DNA of 64,000 nt from RGIG7111 sp036839975 (GTDB lineage: Bacteria > Bacillota > Clostridia > Peptostreptococcales > Anaerovoracaceae). The notes under the pieces are model-generated. The model had not been told where the DNA came from. It searched no databases and saw only the letters and a list, made by a program, of their open reading frames with translations. Location of the stretch: NCBI GenBank assembly GCA_036839975.1, contig DAISVU010000006.1:31881-95880 (forward strand). The letters run 5' to 3'. Below are positions 27,449 through 37,096 of the stretch, piece after piece (the stretch's first letter is position 1; each line of letters opens with the position of its first letter). The position numbers were made by a program, and so were the translations under genes.

Positions 27449-28255
27449 GTGAGCGATATAGGCATGTCGGAAGCAAAAAACAAAGAAATTACGGATTTTC
27501 TTGAAAAGCTGGACATAAAGATGGCTCGTAAAGGCGGATTTGAACAGGAAGACGTGTATTCTAAAATGCAGGACCTTTGCGATATTTATGAAAAACGTAT
27601 AGAGAAAATGGAAGATTATTATGAGGACAGGCTTTCGCAAAGTGGAGGTAATGATGAGGCTCTTCTCAAAGAAAATGAAGAACTCAGAGCTCGTGTCAAA
27701 AAACATGACGAGGACAGCAAGATATTTACAAACCTCATGATCGATGCAAAAAGGAACAGCGAAGCAAGGCTTGAAGAAGCTAATGCGGAAGCTGAAAAAA
27801 TCATAGCGGAGGCAAACAAAAAGGCCGGCGAAACTATCCTGGAATCTCAAAACCAGTCGGAACAGATCCTTACTGAAACACAGCAGAAGGCTGAAGAGCT
27901 GATGAGAGAAAATACGGAAGCTCTTGAAAAACGCGCTGCGGAGCAGGAAGAAGCCCTGGATATACTAAGGCGGGAGAATGCGAAATACGTACAATACATC
28001 GAGAGCCTTGAGGGAGGAATACAGCAGATCAAAGCGAACCTCGAAGAAATCAAAGGAAAATTTTCAGTGGTTATGACAGAAAAGTCGGAGATGGAAGAGT
28101 CTGTTGATACTGCCTCAAGGGAAGAAGATGCGACAGGTGCAGGCTATACTCCGAATTATTCGACGGAAGATACCTCTGAAACGACTGAATCAGCTGACAA
28201 TGCGGAGGGTAAAGCATACGGCTTTACAGCAGCAGCGGGAGGCACATATGAGTAA
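27449..28255 (+). CDS. DivIVA-like coiled-coil protein
   Basis: 268 residues. A short N-terminal DivIVA-like segment (GGFEQEDVYSKMQDLCDIY, ~28-46) precedes a long heptad-patterned region (~50-205) rich in Glu, Lys, Ala and Gln, then an acidic disordered tail. DivIVA family proteins bind curved membrane at poles and septa and recruit partners; this member is short in the lipid-binding part, so it may instead be a GpsB- or SepIVA-like adaptor. AGGAGG at 27435-27440 is ideally spaced for GTG 27449 and too close for ATG 27443. Its end overlaps the signal peptidase start by 8 bp. Confidence 0.7.
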   Translation: MSDIGMSEAKNKEITDFLEKLDIKMARKGGFEQEDVYSKMQDLCDIYEKRIEKMEDYYEDRLSQSGGNDEALLKENEELRARVKKHDEDSKIFTNLMIDAKRNSEARLEEANAEAEKIIAEANKKAGETILESQNQSEQILTETQQKAEELMRENTEALEKRAAEQEEALDILRRENAKYVQYIESLEGGIQQIKANLEEIKGKFSVVMTEKSEMEESVDTASREEDATGAGYTPNYSTEDTSETTESADNAEGKAYGFTAAAGGTYE

Positions 28256-28856
28256 AGATTTCAGTGATAATATTAACACTGAGATCCCTCAGCCTGACGA
28301 CCCTGCTGCATTGCTTAAAAGGAAAAAAGATAATATAAAAAAAGGAAACGGCGGCTGGAAAGGATTGCTCATTGAGATAATCGTGGTAGCTGCCGTTATT
28401 GCAGTGATATTCCTGTTTGTTATAGGGCTCTCAAAAGTTGTGGGGTCATCGATGGAACCTAATTATTACGAGGGCGACAGAGTTTTGTATCTGAGGCTTG
28501 CAAATAATTTCCAGGCCGGAGATGTGGTTATATTCCGTACCTCCGGAGATAAGGATTATATAAAGCGCGTAATAGCCGTAGAGGGTGATAAGGTCGATAT
28601 TGATAATGATACGGGCGATGTGATTGTAAACGGCAGGCCATATCAAAATGATCTGGTCGATGAGCCTACCATGAAATATGAAGGATCCGCTTACGGAACT
28701 CCGACGAGATTTCCGCTTACGGTCAAGGAGGGGCACGTCTTCGTACTTGGTGATAACAGGATGGTCTCGATAGATTCACGCGTTGCGGGAATAGGTCAGA
28801 TAGACACCGGTGATATAGAGGGAAAAGTGTTTTTCCTTATGCGCGGTATAAAATAG
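28248..28856 (+). CDS. lepB: Signal peptidase I
   Basis: Removes signal peptides from secreted preproteins at the outer face of the membrane. The 202-residue protein has a cytosolic N-terminus, one membrane helix (~46-65), the catalytic Ser in GSSMEPNY (~68), the general-base Lys in DYIKRVIAVEGD (~105) and the conserved box E GDNRMVSIDSR (GDNR followed by SxDSR). Translation begins at ATG 28248 with GGGAGG upstream, overlapping the divIVA-like gene. The substrates probably include the exported proteins encoded nearby. Confidence 0.93.
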   Translation: MSKDFSDNINTEIPQPDDPAALLKRKKDNIKKGNGGWKGLLIEIIVVAAVIAVIFLFVIGLSKVVGSSMEPNYYEGDRVLYLRLANNFQAGDVVIFRTSGDKDYIKRVIAVEGDKVDIDNDTGDVIVNGRPYQNDLVDEPTMKYEGSAYGTPTRFPLTVKEGHVFVLGDNRMVSIDSRVAGIGQIDTGDIEGKVFFLMRGIK

Positions 28857-28870
28857 CAGACTGATGTAAA

Positions 28871-28905
28871 AAACCTTCGGGAATGAATCATGACCCGGGC
28901 TTTGT
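28871..28905. terminator. Convergent-region hairpin between lepB and citrate synthase
   Basis: CGGG/CCCG core with flanking AAA/TTT pairing, 12-nt loop. TTTGTTTT follows on plus; TTTTTT follows on minus. Moderately good bidirectional terminator. Confidence 0.5.
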
Positions 28906-28929
28906 TTTATATAAATATGAAACTTATGT

Positions 28930-30339
28930 CTATTTTCTTTTGTCGATCGGAACGTATTCTCTGTGAGGCTGCACACACATGTTCGCAGGTCTTACAAGTT
29001 TGTTTCCTGCTACAAGTTCCTCGAGATGATGAGCGACCCAGCCCGAAAGTCTCGCGGTTGCGAACAGCGGCGTGGCGATATCAAGCGGTATGTGAAGTGC
29101 CGAATATACAAACCCTGAATAAAGGTCTACATTTGCACACATCGGTCTTTCTATTCCGGTTATCTCGGAGTGAAGAGCGGGGGTTAGCTTTTCGATCATC
29201 TCATACAGCCGGAATTCATCCATGCGGCCGCTGTATTCTGCGAGCTGCCTGGCCAGAGCTTTAAGCAGCCTTGTGCGAGGATCTGACAGTGTATAGACCG
29301 CGTGTCCCATACCGTATATGAGACCGCTCCTGTCGCCTGCTTCACCGCACAGGATCTTTGTAAGGTATTCGCTTATATCCTTTTCATTTGTTATATCTTT
29401 TACGTTTGCTTTTATATCGTTCATCATGTTAATTACAGCGATATTGGCGCCTCCGTGCTTGGGGCCTTTAAGAGAGCCGACTGCCGCGGCGATCGCGGCG
29501 TAGGTATCGGTGCCGGATGATGAGATCACATGCGTGGTAAACGATGAATTGTTGCCGCCGCCATGCTCCGCATGAAGTATCAGTGATATGTCCAGAAGCT
29601 TTGCTTCCATGTTTGTGTACTCGCCTGTCGGACGGATCATCCTGAGTATGTTTTCCGCAGTGCTTAGCTCAGGCAGCGGATTGTGCAGATGCATGCTGGT
29701 GAGTTCATAATACGATGATTTTGCCTGATATGCATATGCGATTATAGCCGGGAAATATCCGGTAAGGTCTATAGACTGTCTAAGTACATTGGAAATGGAT
29801 ATATCGTCCGGGTTCTTATCATAGCAATAGAGCCCGAGAATGCTCCGTGCAAGCGTGTTCATTATGCTCTTTGACGGTGCGGTCAGAATCATATCACGTG
29901 CAAAACCCTGCGGCAGAGTGCGCTTTTCACCTACAAGCTTTCGGTAATTTTCCAGCTGCTGTCTATTGGGAAGTTCTCCCATGAGCAGCAGATATGAGAT
30001 TTCCTCAAATCCGAAACGACCTTCATCAAGACAGTTTTGCACGAGAGTTTCAACATCATACCCGCGATAATAGAGCCTGCCTTCTTCAGGAATCTTATTC
30101 TTTTCTTCATCAAGTGAATAGCCGACAACATCGCTGATCTTGGTAAGACCGACTATGACTCCTGTGCCGTTTACATTTCGGAGCCCTCTCTTTACGTTAT
30201 ATTTCCCGTAAAGTTCACCGTCTATCTGATCGTTAGCGGCGATTGTCACTGCCATAGTATCTATAGCGGAAGTAGGTTCGGGTTTCGCCTGTGGTCCTGA
30301 GACTCTGGCTTTCTTCAGTTTTTTCTTTTTTATCAGCAT
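28930..30339 (-). CDS. gltA: Citrate synthase
   Basis: Condenses oxaloacetate and acetyl-CoA. Active-site residues: His in LHAEHGGGNNSSF, His in YGMGHAVYTLSDPR and Asp in CANVDLYSGFVY; the GPKHGGANIAV loop is also present. The 469-residue length with an N-terminal extension of about 30 basic residues is typical of clostridial enzymes. In fermentative Clostridia the enzyme usually serves glutamate synthesis through a partial cycle. No aconitase or isocitrate dehydrogenase is nearby. AAGGAG precedes the ATG. It is divergent from uvrB. Confidence 0.94.
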   Translation of the reverse strand: MLIKKKKLKKARVSGPQAKPEPTSAIDTMAVTIAANDQIDGELYGKYNVKRGLRNVNGTGVIVGLTKISDVVGYSLDEEKNKIPEEGRLYYRGYDVETLVQNCLDEGRFGFEEISYLLLMGELPNRQQLENYRKLVGEKRTLPQGFARDMILTAPSKSIMNTLARSILGLYCYDKNPDDISISNVLRQSIDLTGYFPAIIAYAYQAKSSYYELTSMHLHNPLPELSTAENILRMIRPTGEYTNMEAKLLDISLILHAEHGGGNNSSFTTHVISSSGTDTYAAIAAAVGSLKGPKHGGANIAVINMMNDIKANVKDITNEKDISEYLTKILCGEAGDRSGLIYGMGHAVYTLSDPRTRLLKALARQLAEYSGRMDEFRLYEMIEKLTPALHSEITGIERPMCANVDLYSGFVYSALHIPLDIATPLFATARLSGWVAHHLEELVAGNKLVRPANMCVQPHREYVPIDKRK

Positions 30340-30365
30340 ATGATCTCCTTATTCAAGCGAAAAAT

Positions 30366-30395
30366 ATTATACCATTAAACTATATATTTAGGCAA
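30366..30395 (-). promoter_or_regulatory. Promoter of citrate synthase
   Basis: On the minus strand, TTGCCT, 18-bp spacer ending TGG (extended -10) and TATAAT, 26 bp before the start. Confidence 0.65.
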
Positions 30396-30425
30396 TACAG
30401 CATGGATAAATATACATTAATGCGG

Positions 30426-30439
30426 CGAACAGCTGTTTG
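30426..30439. promoter_or_regulatory. LexA (SOS) operator upstream of uvrB
   Basis: CGAACAGCTGTTTG is a near-palindrome that matches the Gram-positive LexA/DinR box (CGAAC-N4-GTTYG) at all flanking positions. It overlaps the -35 of the uvrB promoter, where bound repressor would block RNA polymerase. Confidence 0.8.
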
Positions 30440-30465
30440 CACAGATGAATGCCGTGTGTTATAAT
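30437..30465 (+). promoter_or_regulatory. Promoter of uvrBA
   Basis: TTGCAC, 17-bp spacer ending TGT, and a perfect TATAAT, 58 bp before the uvrB start; overlapped by the LexA box. Confidence 0.8.
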
Positions 30466-30523
30466 CATGGAATAAAATTAAGCTTAAGAAGCAGCAATCG
30501 GGGAACACCGGCAGGAGATGAAA

Positions 30524-32497
30524 ATGACTGAATTTAAGATAGTATCCGACTATAGGATGATGGGCGATCAGCAGCAGGCTGTAGAAAAGCTTGCGGTCGG
30601 TGTTTTGAACGGCAGGACGCACCAAAGCCTGATGGGAGTCACGGGCTCGGGGAAGACATTTACAATGGCAAATGTAATTGAAAGGGTGCAGAAGCCGACG
30701 TTGGTAATATCACACAATAAGACTCTGGCAGCTCAGCTTCACGGCGAATTCAAGCAGTTTTTCCCCGAAAACGCTGTAGAGTATTTTGTCTCATATTACG
30801 ATTATTATCAACCGGAGGCGTACGTGCCTTCGACGGATACATATATAGAAAAAGATTCAGATATAAATGATGAGATCGATAAACTGAGACATTCGGCAAC
30901 AGCGGCGCTTGCTGAGAGGAAAGATGTTATAATTGTTGCGAGTGTTTCCTGCATATACGGTCTCGGAAGCCCGTTCGACTACGAAAACCAAATGCTTTCG
31001 TTAAGGCCGGGAATGGAAAAAGACCGTCGTGAGATATTAAGAAAACTTGTAGACATCCGGTATGTGCGAAATGATCTGGAATTCGCGCGCGGTACTTTCA
31101 GGGCGCGCGGAGATACTATCGATATCTTTCCGTCAGGTTCCGAAAATGCTGTAAGGATCGAGCTTTTCGGTGATGAAGTCGAGACAATAAAGGAAATAAA
31201 CCCGGTAACGGGAGAGATAGTCGGGATGAGAAACCACGTCGCGGTCTATCCGGCATCGCATTATGTAACATCAGAAGAAAATATAGAGATCGCGGTCAGG
31301 ACGATAGAAGAGGAATTAAATCAGAGGATCACATGGTTCAAGGACAGGGGCAAACTGCTTGAAGCGCAGAGGATAGAGCAGCGCACAAGATATGATATAG
31401 AGATGCTTCGTGAGATCGGGACCTGTAAAGGGATTGAAAATTATTCGCGTCATCTGAACCTGCTGCAGCCCGGTACGCGGCCTTACACTCTGATAGATTA
31501 TTTCCCTGATGATTTCTTAATAATGCTAGATGAGTCACACGTAATGCTGCCGCAGCTCCGCGCCATGTACGCGGGTGACCGCTCCAGAAAGACTGCACTT
31601 GTGGATTACGGCTTCAGGCTGCCTTCAGCGCTTGACAACAGACCGCTTCGTTTCGATGAATTTGAAGAACTCGCAAAGCAGCAGATATATGTAAGCGCCA
31701 CACCTGCGGCATATGAAAGAGAAATGAGCGGAGGCATAAGCGCGGAACAGATCATAAGACCGACGGGAATCCCTGATCCTCCTGTCGAAATAGTAAAGAC
31801 AGAAGGTCAGATAGACCATTTGATCGGCAGCATAAACGAAACTGCGGAAAAGGGCGGTAAAGTATTAGTGACAACGCTTACAAAGAAAATGGCGGAAAGT
31901 CTGACAGATTATTTGAAGGATGCGGGGATACGAATCCGCTATCTGCATTCCGAGATCGATACGCTTGAGAGGATGGAGATTCTTAGGGATATGAGAATGG
32001 ATGTATTCGATGTGCTCGTAGGCATAAATCTTTTGCGAGAAGGGCTGGATATCCCCGAGGTCTCTCTTGTTGCGATACTCGATGCCGATAAGGAGGGTTT
32101 TTTGAGGACAGAGACTTCACTTATACAGACGATCGGGCGTGCCGCAAGAAATGTATCCGGACATGTTGTTATGTATGCGGACAGCATAAGCCCTGCGATG
32201 AGAGCCGCGATCACGGAAACGGACAGAAGACGAGGCATACAGCAGCGATACAATGAAGAGCACGGTATAACGCCTGAAACAGTAAAGAAGTCGGTGCGCG
32301 AGGTGATCGAAGCGACCAGTACTGCGGATGAAAAAGAAGTTTATAAGGGGAAAAACCCGCTGGAGATGACGAAGAAAGAAATTAAGGAATATGTGAAGCT
32401 TCTGGAAAAAGAGATGAAAGAAGCAGCCGGAAACCTGCAGTTTGAAAGGGCGGCGGAACTGCGCGACAGGATTTTTGAGTACAGGGTTAGGCAGTAG
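30524..32497 (+). CDS. uvrB: Excinuclease ABC subunit B
   Basis: Helicase-like damage-verification subunit of nucleotide excision repair. Walker A is in MGVTGSGKTFTMAN (~37-50), the beta-hairpin that probes DNA is around YYDYYQPEAYVP, motif DESH is present, helicase motifs V-VI are in LREGLDIPEVSL and QTIGRAARN, and a C-terminal UVR domain (LEKEMKEAAGNLQFERAAELRD) contacts UvrC. 657 residues from ATG 30524, chosen because AGGAG at 30513-30517 is well spaced for it and abuts the earlier ATG 30518. uvrA follows 62 bp later; both probably belong to the LexA regulon. Confidence 0.96.
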   Translation: MTEFKIVSDYRMMGDQQQAVEKLAVGVLNGRTHQSLMGVTGSGKTFTMANVIERVQKPTLVISHNKTLAAQLHGEFKQFFPENAVEYFVSYYDYYQPEAYVPSTDTYIEKDSDINDEIDKLRHSATAALAERKDVIIVASVSCIYGLGSPFDYENQMLSLRPGMEKDRREILRKLVDIRYVRNDLEFARGTFRARGDTIDIFPSGSENAVRIELFGDEVETIKEINPVTGEIVGMRNHVAVYPASHYVTSEENIEIAVRTIEEELNQRITWFKDRGKLLEAQRIEQRTRYDIEMLREIGTCKGIENYSRHLNLLQPGTRPYTLIDYFPDDFLIMLDESHVMLPQLRAMYAGDRSRKTALVDYGFRLPSALDNRPLRFDEFEELAKQQIYVSATPAAYEREMSGGISAEQIIRPTGIPDPPVEIVKTEGQIDHLIGSINETAEKGGKVLVTTLTKKMAESLTDYLKDAGIRIRYLHSEIDTLERMEILRDMRMDVFDVLVGINLLREGLDIPEVSLVAILDADKEGFLRTETSLIQTIGRAARNVSGHVVMYADSISPAMRAAITETDRRRGIQQRYNEEHGITPETVKKSVREVIEATSTADEKEVYKGKNPLEMTKKEIKEYVKLLEKEMKEAAGNLQFERAAELRDRIFEYRVRQ

Positions 32498-32559
32498 AAA
32501 CCGCTGACGTCTCCCGGCGTAGAAATAAGCAGATATAAATTCGGGGTGTAACAGAATCA

Positions 32560-35400
32560 ATGACAAAGGATATATGCATAAAGAAAGCGAATGAAAACAA
32601 TCTGAAAAATATGAGTGTAACGATTCCACGAGACAAAATGGTCGTTATAACGGGCATTTCGGGATCGGGCAAGAGTTCACTGGCCTTTGACACGATCTAC
32701 GCGGAAGGGCAGCGGCGGTATATAGAGAGCTTGTCCTCATATGCAAGGCAGTTCCTGGGGCAGATGGAAAAGCCGGATGTAGAGATGATAGAAGGGCTGT
32801 CGCCTGCGATCTCAATAGATCAGAAGACGACCGGCCGAAACCCGCGTTCGACCGTAGGAACCGTAACGGAAATCTATGATTACCTGAGGCTCATGTATGC
32901 GAGGATAGGTACTGCACACTGTCCTGAATGCGGGCGCGAGATCAGAAGCCAGAGCATTGACCAGATCGTTGATGCTCTGATGGCAGAGGGAGAAGGGGTG
33001 AAACTCACGATTTTTGCGCCGGTGATACGCGGACGCAAGGGAACGCATGAGAAGGTGATCGGGCGTATAAGAAAAGAGGGCTTTACAAGAGTCAGAATTG
33101 ACGAGGAGATATACAGGCTTGACGACGATGAAATCAGTATTGAAAAGACCCGTAAGCATAACATAGATATTGTTGTCGATCGTGTAAAGGTAAAAGAGGG
33201 TGTTGAGGGAAGGCTTGCGGAAGCATGTGAAATTGCCGTTTCCGAGGTCGGAGATCTTGTTACGGCTGAGATAGACAAAGGCAGCGGCGGCAAAGAGACA
33301 AAGACATTCTCCACCAGGCTGGCCTGCCCTGAGCACGGCATAAGCATAGAGGAACTTGAGCCGCGCATGTTCTCGTTCAATGCTCCTTACGGAGCTTGTC
33401 CGGAATGTAACGGGCTGGGATTTATCCATAAGATTGATCCTGAAAAGGTCATAGATTACAGTAAGAGCATAATTAATGGCGCGCTCAGTAAAGTATTCGC
33501 ATCGATGGAATATACTGGATACTACAGGCAGGTGATACAGGTTATCGCGGACCGGTACGGCGCAGATCTGACAAAGCCTTTCGGGAAGCAGCCGAAGAAA
33601 TTTATAGACGATGTGCTTTACGGAACCGGCACGAGACGGTTAAAGTACGAGTACAGAAACAGGACAGGCACCTCAGTGAGACATATGAACCATACGTTTG
33701 AGGGGGTCCTTAACAATATTGAGAGGCGCTATCGAGAGACCAGATCCGAATTTATAAAAGAAAGACTTTCTGCTTATATGAGCATTTCGGAATGTGCAGC
33801 ATGTGGAGGGAAAAGGCTCAAGCCTGAAGTTTTGGCTGTGACTGTAGGAGGACTTAACATATCGGAGCTTTGCGACATGTCGGTTACCGAGGCGATTGAT
33901 TTTACAGGTGCGCTGGTTCTGTCGGACAAGCAGAAGCTGATCGCGAAGCAGATATTGAAAGAGATAAAGTCTAGGCTTAATTTTCTGGCGGATGTAGGTC
34001 TCGATTATCTGACTTTGTCGCGTTCTGGAGGAACGCTCTCAGGCGGAGAATCGCAACGAATAAGGCTGGCTACACAGATAGGCTCGAGCCTTGTCGGTGT
34101 TCTTTATATCCTGGATGAACCCAGCATAGGCCTCCATCAAAAGGATAACGCCATGCTTCTCAAGACACTGCGAGGATTAACAGACCTCGGAAACACTTTG
34201 CTCATCGTTGAACACGATGAAGATACTATGTATGCGGCGGACCAGATAATAGACATAGGCCCCGGCGCCGGCAGCCGCGGCGGCAGGCTGGTGGCGCAGG
34301 GAACGGTCGAAGATATAAAGGTAGAACCCGGATCTATAACAGGGCAATATTTGTCCGGTAAAAAGAAGATCCCAGTACCGTCTGAACGAAGAAGCGGAAA
34401 CGGCAGCAGGATCAGGATAGAAGGCGCTGCCACAAACAACCTTAAGAACATAGATGTAGATTTTCCTCTCGGTAAATTCATATGTGTCACAGGCGTTTCG
34501 GGTTCGGGTAAAAGCAGTCTCGTAAACGAAATAATGTATAAGGGTATATCTGCCGCAGTAAGCAATTCAAAAGTCAAGGCCGGCCCTCACAAGAATATAA
34601 GCGGCATTGAAAACATAGACAAGGTTATAAACATAGACCAGTCGCCGATCGGCAGAACACCGAGATCAAACCTCGCCACATATACAAAGGTCTTCGATCA
34701 TATGAGAGATATATTCTCACAGATTCCCGAAGCGAAGCTTCGCGGATACAGGAAAGGACGGTTCAGCTTCAATGTAAAAGGCGGGCGCTGCGAATCCTGC
34801 AGGGGTGACGGCATCATAAAAATAGAAATGCATTTTTTGCCGGACGTTTACGTGCCGTGCGAAGTGTGCAAAGGCAGGCGTTATAACCGTGAGACCCTGG
34901 AGGTCAAATACAGGGGCAGAAGTATATTTGACGTGCTGGACATGACTGTCTCGGAGGCCCTGGATTTCTTCAGGCATATACCGCAGATAAAAAGACAGCT
35001 TGATACGCTAGATCAGGTCGGCCTGGGTTACATAAAGCTGGGGCAGCCGTCGACGCAGCTTTCGGGCGGTGAGGCGCAGAGAATCAAACTTGCCAGGGAG
35101 CTTTCAAAGCGCGGCTCCGGCAAGACTCTTTACATTCTCGATGAACCTACGACCGGTCTTCACTTTGCGGATATCGATAAGCTTATGCATGTGATAGACT
35201 GCTTGACGGACACCGGAAACACTGTGGTCGTTATAGAACACAATCTGGATGTTATAAAATGTGCAGATCATATCATAGATCTAGGACCGGACGGCGGTTT
35301 ACGCGGCGGAGAGATCATAGCGGAAGGCACGCCGGAGCATGTAGCGAGCATAAAGGAATCATATACAGGGAAATACCTGAAGAGGGTTCTGGAAAAGTAA
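32560..35400 (+). CDS. uvrA: Excinuclease ABC subunit A
   Basis: Damage-recognition ATPase of nucleotide excision repair, working as a dimer with UvrB. The 946-residue protein has two ABC-type ATPase modules: Walker A GISGSGKSSLAFD (~31) with its signature LSGGESQRIRLA, and GVSGSGKSSLVNE (~650) with LSGGEAQRIKLA. It has zinc knuckles CPEC, CPEC..., CAAC..CGG and CESC..CEVC, and ends with the usual IEHNLDVIK. Complete and ordinary. Co-transcribed with uvrB. Confidence 0.97.
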   Translation: MTKDICIKKANENNLKNMSVTIPRDKMVVITGISGSGKSSLAFDTIYAEGQRRYIESLSSYARQFLGQMEKPDVEMIEGLSPAISIDQKTTGRNPRSTVGTVTEIYDYLRLMYARIGTAHCPECGREIRSQSIDQIVDALMAEGEGVKLTIFAPVIRGRKGTHEKVIGRIRKEGFTRVRIDEEIYRLDDDEISIEKTRKHNIDIVVDRVKVKEGVEGRLAEACEIAVSEVGDLVTAEIDKGSGGKETKTFSTRLACPEHGISIEELEPRMFSFNAPYGACPECNGLGFIHKIDPEKVIDYSKSIINGALSKVFASMEYTGYYRQVIQVIADRYGADLTKPFGKQPKKFIDDVLYGTGTRRLKYEYRNRTGTSVRHMNHTFEGVLNNIERRYRETRSEFIKERLSAYMSISECAACGGKRLKPEVLAVTVGGLNISELCDMSVTEAIDFTGALVLSDKQKLIAKQILKEIKSRLNFLADVGLDYLTLSRSGGTLSGGESQRIRLATQIGSSLVGVLYILDEPSIGLHQKDNAMLLKTLRGLTDLGNTLLIVEHDEDTMYAADQIIDIGPGAGSRGGRLVAQGTVEDIKVEPGSITGQYLSGKKKIPVPSERRSGNGSRIRIEGAATNNLKNIDVDFPLGKFICVTGVSGSGKSSLVNEIMYKGISAAVSNSKVKAGPHKNISGIENIDKVINIDQSPIGRTPRSNLATYTKVFDHMRDIFSQIPEAKLRGYRKGRFSFNVKGGRCESCRGDGIIKIEMHFLPDVYVPCEVCKGRRYNRETLEVKYRGRSIFDVLDMTVSEALDFFRHIPQIKRQLDTLDQVGLGYIKLGQPSTQLSGGEAQRIKLARELSKRGSGKTLYILDEPTTGLHFADIDKLMHVIDCLTDTGNTVVVIEHNLDVIKCADHIIDLGPDGGLRGGEIIAEGTPEHVASIKESYTGKYLKRVLEK

Positions 35401-35443
35401 ATCGACAATCAGCCCGGGATGTGCATTCTTAAATTACCGTGCC

Positions 35444-35472
35444 TTTACAGGCGCTGAAATAAGTGGCATAAT
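35444..35472 (+). promoter_or_regulatory. Promoter of the nicotinate phosphoribosyltransferase gene
   Basis: TTTACA, 17-bp spacer and CATAAT, 82 bp before the start. The leader contains a G-T-paired hairpin (AGAGGTGC with GCATCTCT, about 35486-35508) of unknown role. Confidence 0.5.
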
Positions 35473-35553
35473 AGAATGCAGAATGAGAGGTGCTGCGGGG
35501 GCATCTCTTCAAAACATATTTTGGAGTAAGAAAGGGAATAAAAAAGTAACACA

Positions 35554-36993
35554 ATGAATGACAATTTAAATTTGACCATGCTTACTGATTTCTATGAGAT
35601 CACCATGGCCAACGGTTACTTTGAATCCGGAATGAAAGATGACATCGCATATTTTGACATGTTTTTCAGGAAGGTGCCGGATGGCGGAGGATATGCCATC
35701 ATGGCGGGAGTAGAACAGGTAATAGAGTATCTGAACGATCTTAAATTCACAGATTGTGATATCGAATATCTTAGAGATAAAAAAATGTTCAGCGAGGGGT
35801 TTTTAGAATATCTTAGGAATTTTAAATTCGCATGTGACATATGGACTGTGCCGGAAGGCACTCCTATATTTCCGGATGAGCCTCTGCTGACTGTCAGGGG
35901 ACCTATGATTCAGGCTCAGTTTATTGAAACTATGATACTGCTTCTGATAAATCATCAGAGTCTCATAGCAACCAAGGCCAACAGGATTGTGCGTGCTGCG
36001 GACGGAAGAGGTGTCATGGAATTTGGAACAAGACGTGCACACGGACCTTCCGCTGCAATATATGGCGCAAGAGCTGCGTATATCGGCGGATGCGCAGGCA
36101 CTGCATGCGTCCGGGCCGACTGTGATCATAACATACCTGCACTGGGGACGATGGCTCACAGCTGGGTGCAGATGTTTGACACGGAATACGAAGCTTTCAG
36201 AAAGTATGCTGAAATATATCCGCAGAACTGTGTGCTTTTGGTCGATACATACAACGTATTGAAAAGCGGAGTGCCGAATGCCATCAGGGTGTTCAGAGAA
36301 ACCGATCCTCAAATCAAGGGCATAAGGATAGACAGCGGCGACATCGCTTACCTTACGAAGCAGGCAAGAAAGATGCTTGATGATGCGGGGTTTGAAGACT
36401 GTCAGATCGTTGTCTCAAATGCGCTTGACGAATATCTAATAAGCAATATGCTGATGCAGGGAGCATGCATTGATTCATTCGGCGTGGGGGAAAGACTCAT
36501 AACCGCAAAGTCGGATTCGGTGTTCGGCGGGGTTTACAAGCTTTCGGCGGTAGAAAAAGACGGAAGGGTCATACCTAAGATGAAGGTCAGTGAAAATATT
36601 GAAAAGATCACTAACCCCGGCTTCAAAAAGGTGTATCGAATATATGATAAGGGAACAGACAGAGCGATTGCTGATGTAATCACTCTGGAAAATGAAAGCA
36701 TACCCGAAAGGGACGGCTATGTAATCTTTGACCCCAAGGCTGTCTGGAAAAAGAAGACGCTTAAAAATTTCTATGCAAGAGATCTGCGTGAGCAAATATT
36801 CAGAGAAGGAAAGTGCGTATATAAGTCGCCGTCTGTAAAGGAGATCAGACAGCGCTGTGAGACTGAACTGGGAAAGCTTTGGGAAGAATTGCTGAGGTAT
36901 GAAAACCCTCATAATTATTTTGTGGATCTGTCGACGGGACTCTGGCGGCTCAAGCAGGATCTTCTTGATAAATATGAGGCGGAAGTAGAATGA
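35554..36993 (+). CDS. pncB: Nicotinate phosphoribosyltransferase
   Basis: First step of the Preiss-Handler salvage of nicotinate to NAD. The 479-residue protein shows LTDFYEITMANGYFESG at the N-terminus, EFGTRRAHGPSAAIYGARAA (substrate and PRPP site; phosphorylated His region), GTMAHSWVQMF and GIRIDSGDIAYL with VSNALDEYLI. This is the short, Gram-positive form without a C-terminal extension. With nadE at 12.5 kb it supports niacin salvage. The ribosome site is distant (AAAGGGA, 17 nt). The following pyrH operon begins 103 bp later. Confidence 0.93.
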   Translation: MNDNLNLTMLTDFYEITMANGYFESGMKDDIAYFDMFFRKVPDGGGYAIMAGVEQVIEYLNDLKFTDCDIEYLRDKKMFSEGFLEYLRNFKFACDIWTVPEGTPIFPDEPLLTVRGPMIQAQFIETMILLLINHQSLIATKANRIVRAADGRGVMEFGTRRAHGPSAAIYGARAAYIGGCAGTACVRADCDHNIPALGTMAHSWVQMFDTEYEAFRKYAEIYPQNCVLLVDTYNVLKSGVPNAIRVFRETDPQIKGIRIDSGDIAYLTKQARKMLDDAGFEDCQIVVSNALDEYLISNMLMQGACIDSFGVGERLITAKSDSVFGGVYKLSAVEKDGRVIPKMKVSENIEKITNPGFKKVYRIYDKGTDRAIADVITLENESIPERDGYVIFDPKAVWKKKTLKNFYARDLREQIFREGKCVYKSPSVKEIRQRCETELGKLWEELLRYENPHNYFVDLSTGLWRLKQDLLDKYEAEVE

Positions 36994-37096
36994 TCATATA
37001 GTGCCGGGATTCGTTAAAAAATGCGTATACACCTTCGGGGGCGCGGCGGACGGGACCGGCGTACACCGGATTTACAGAGAAAGGATGCGGCGAACC

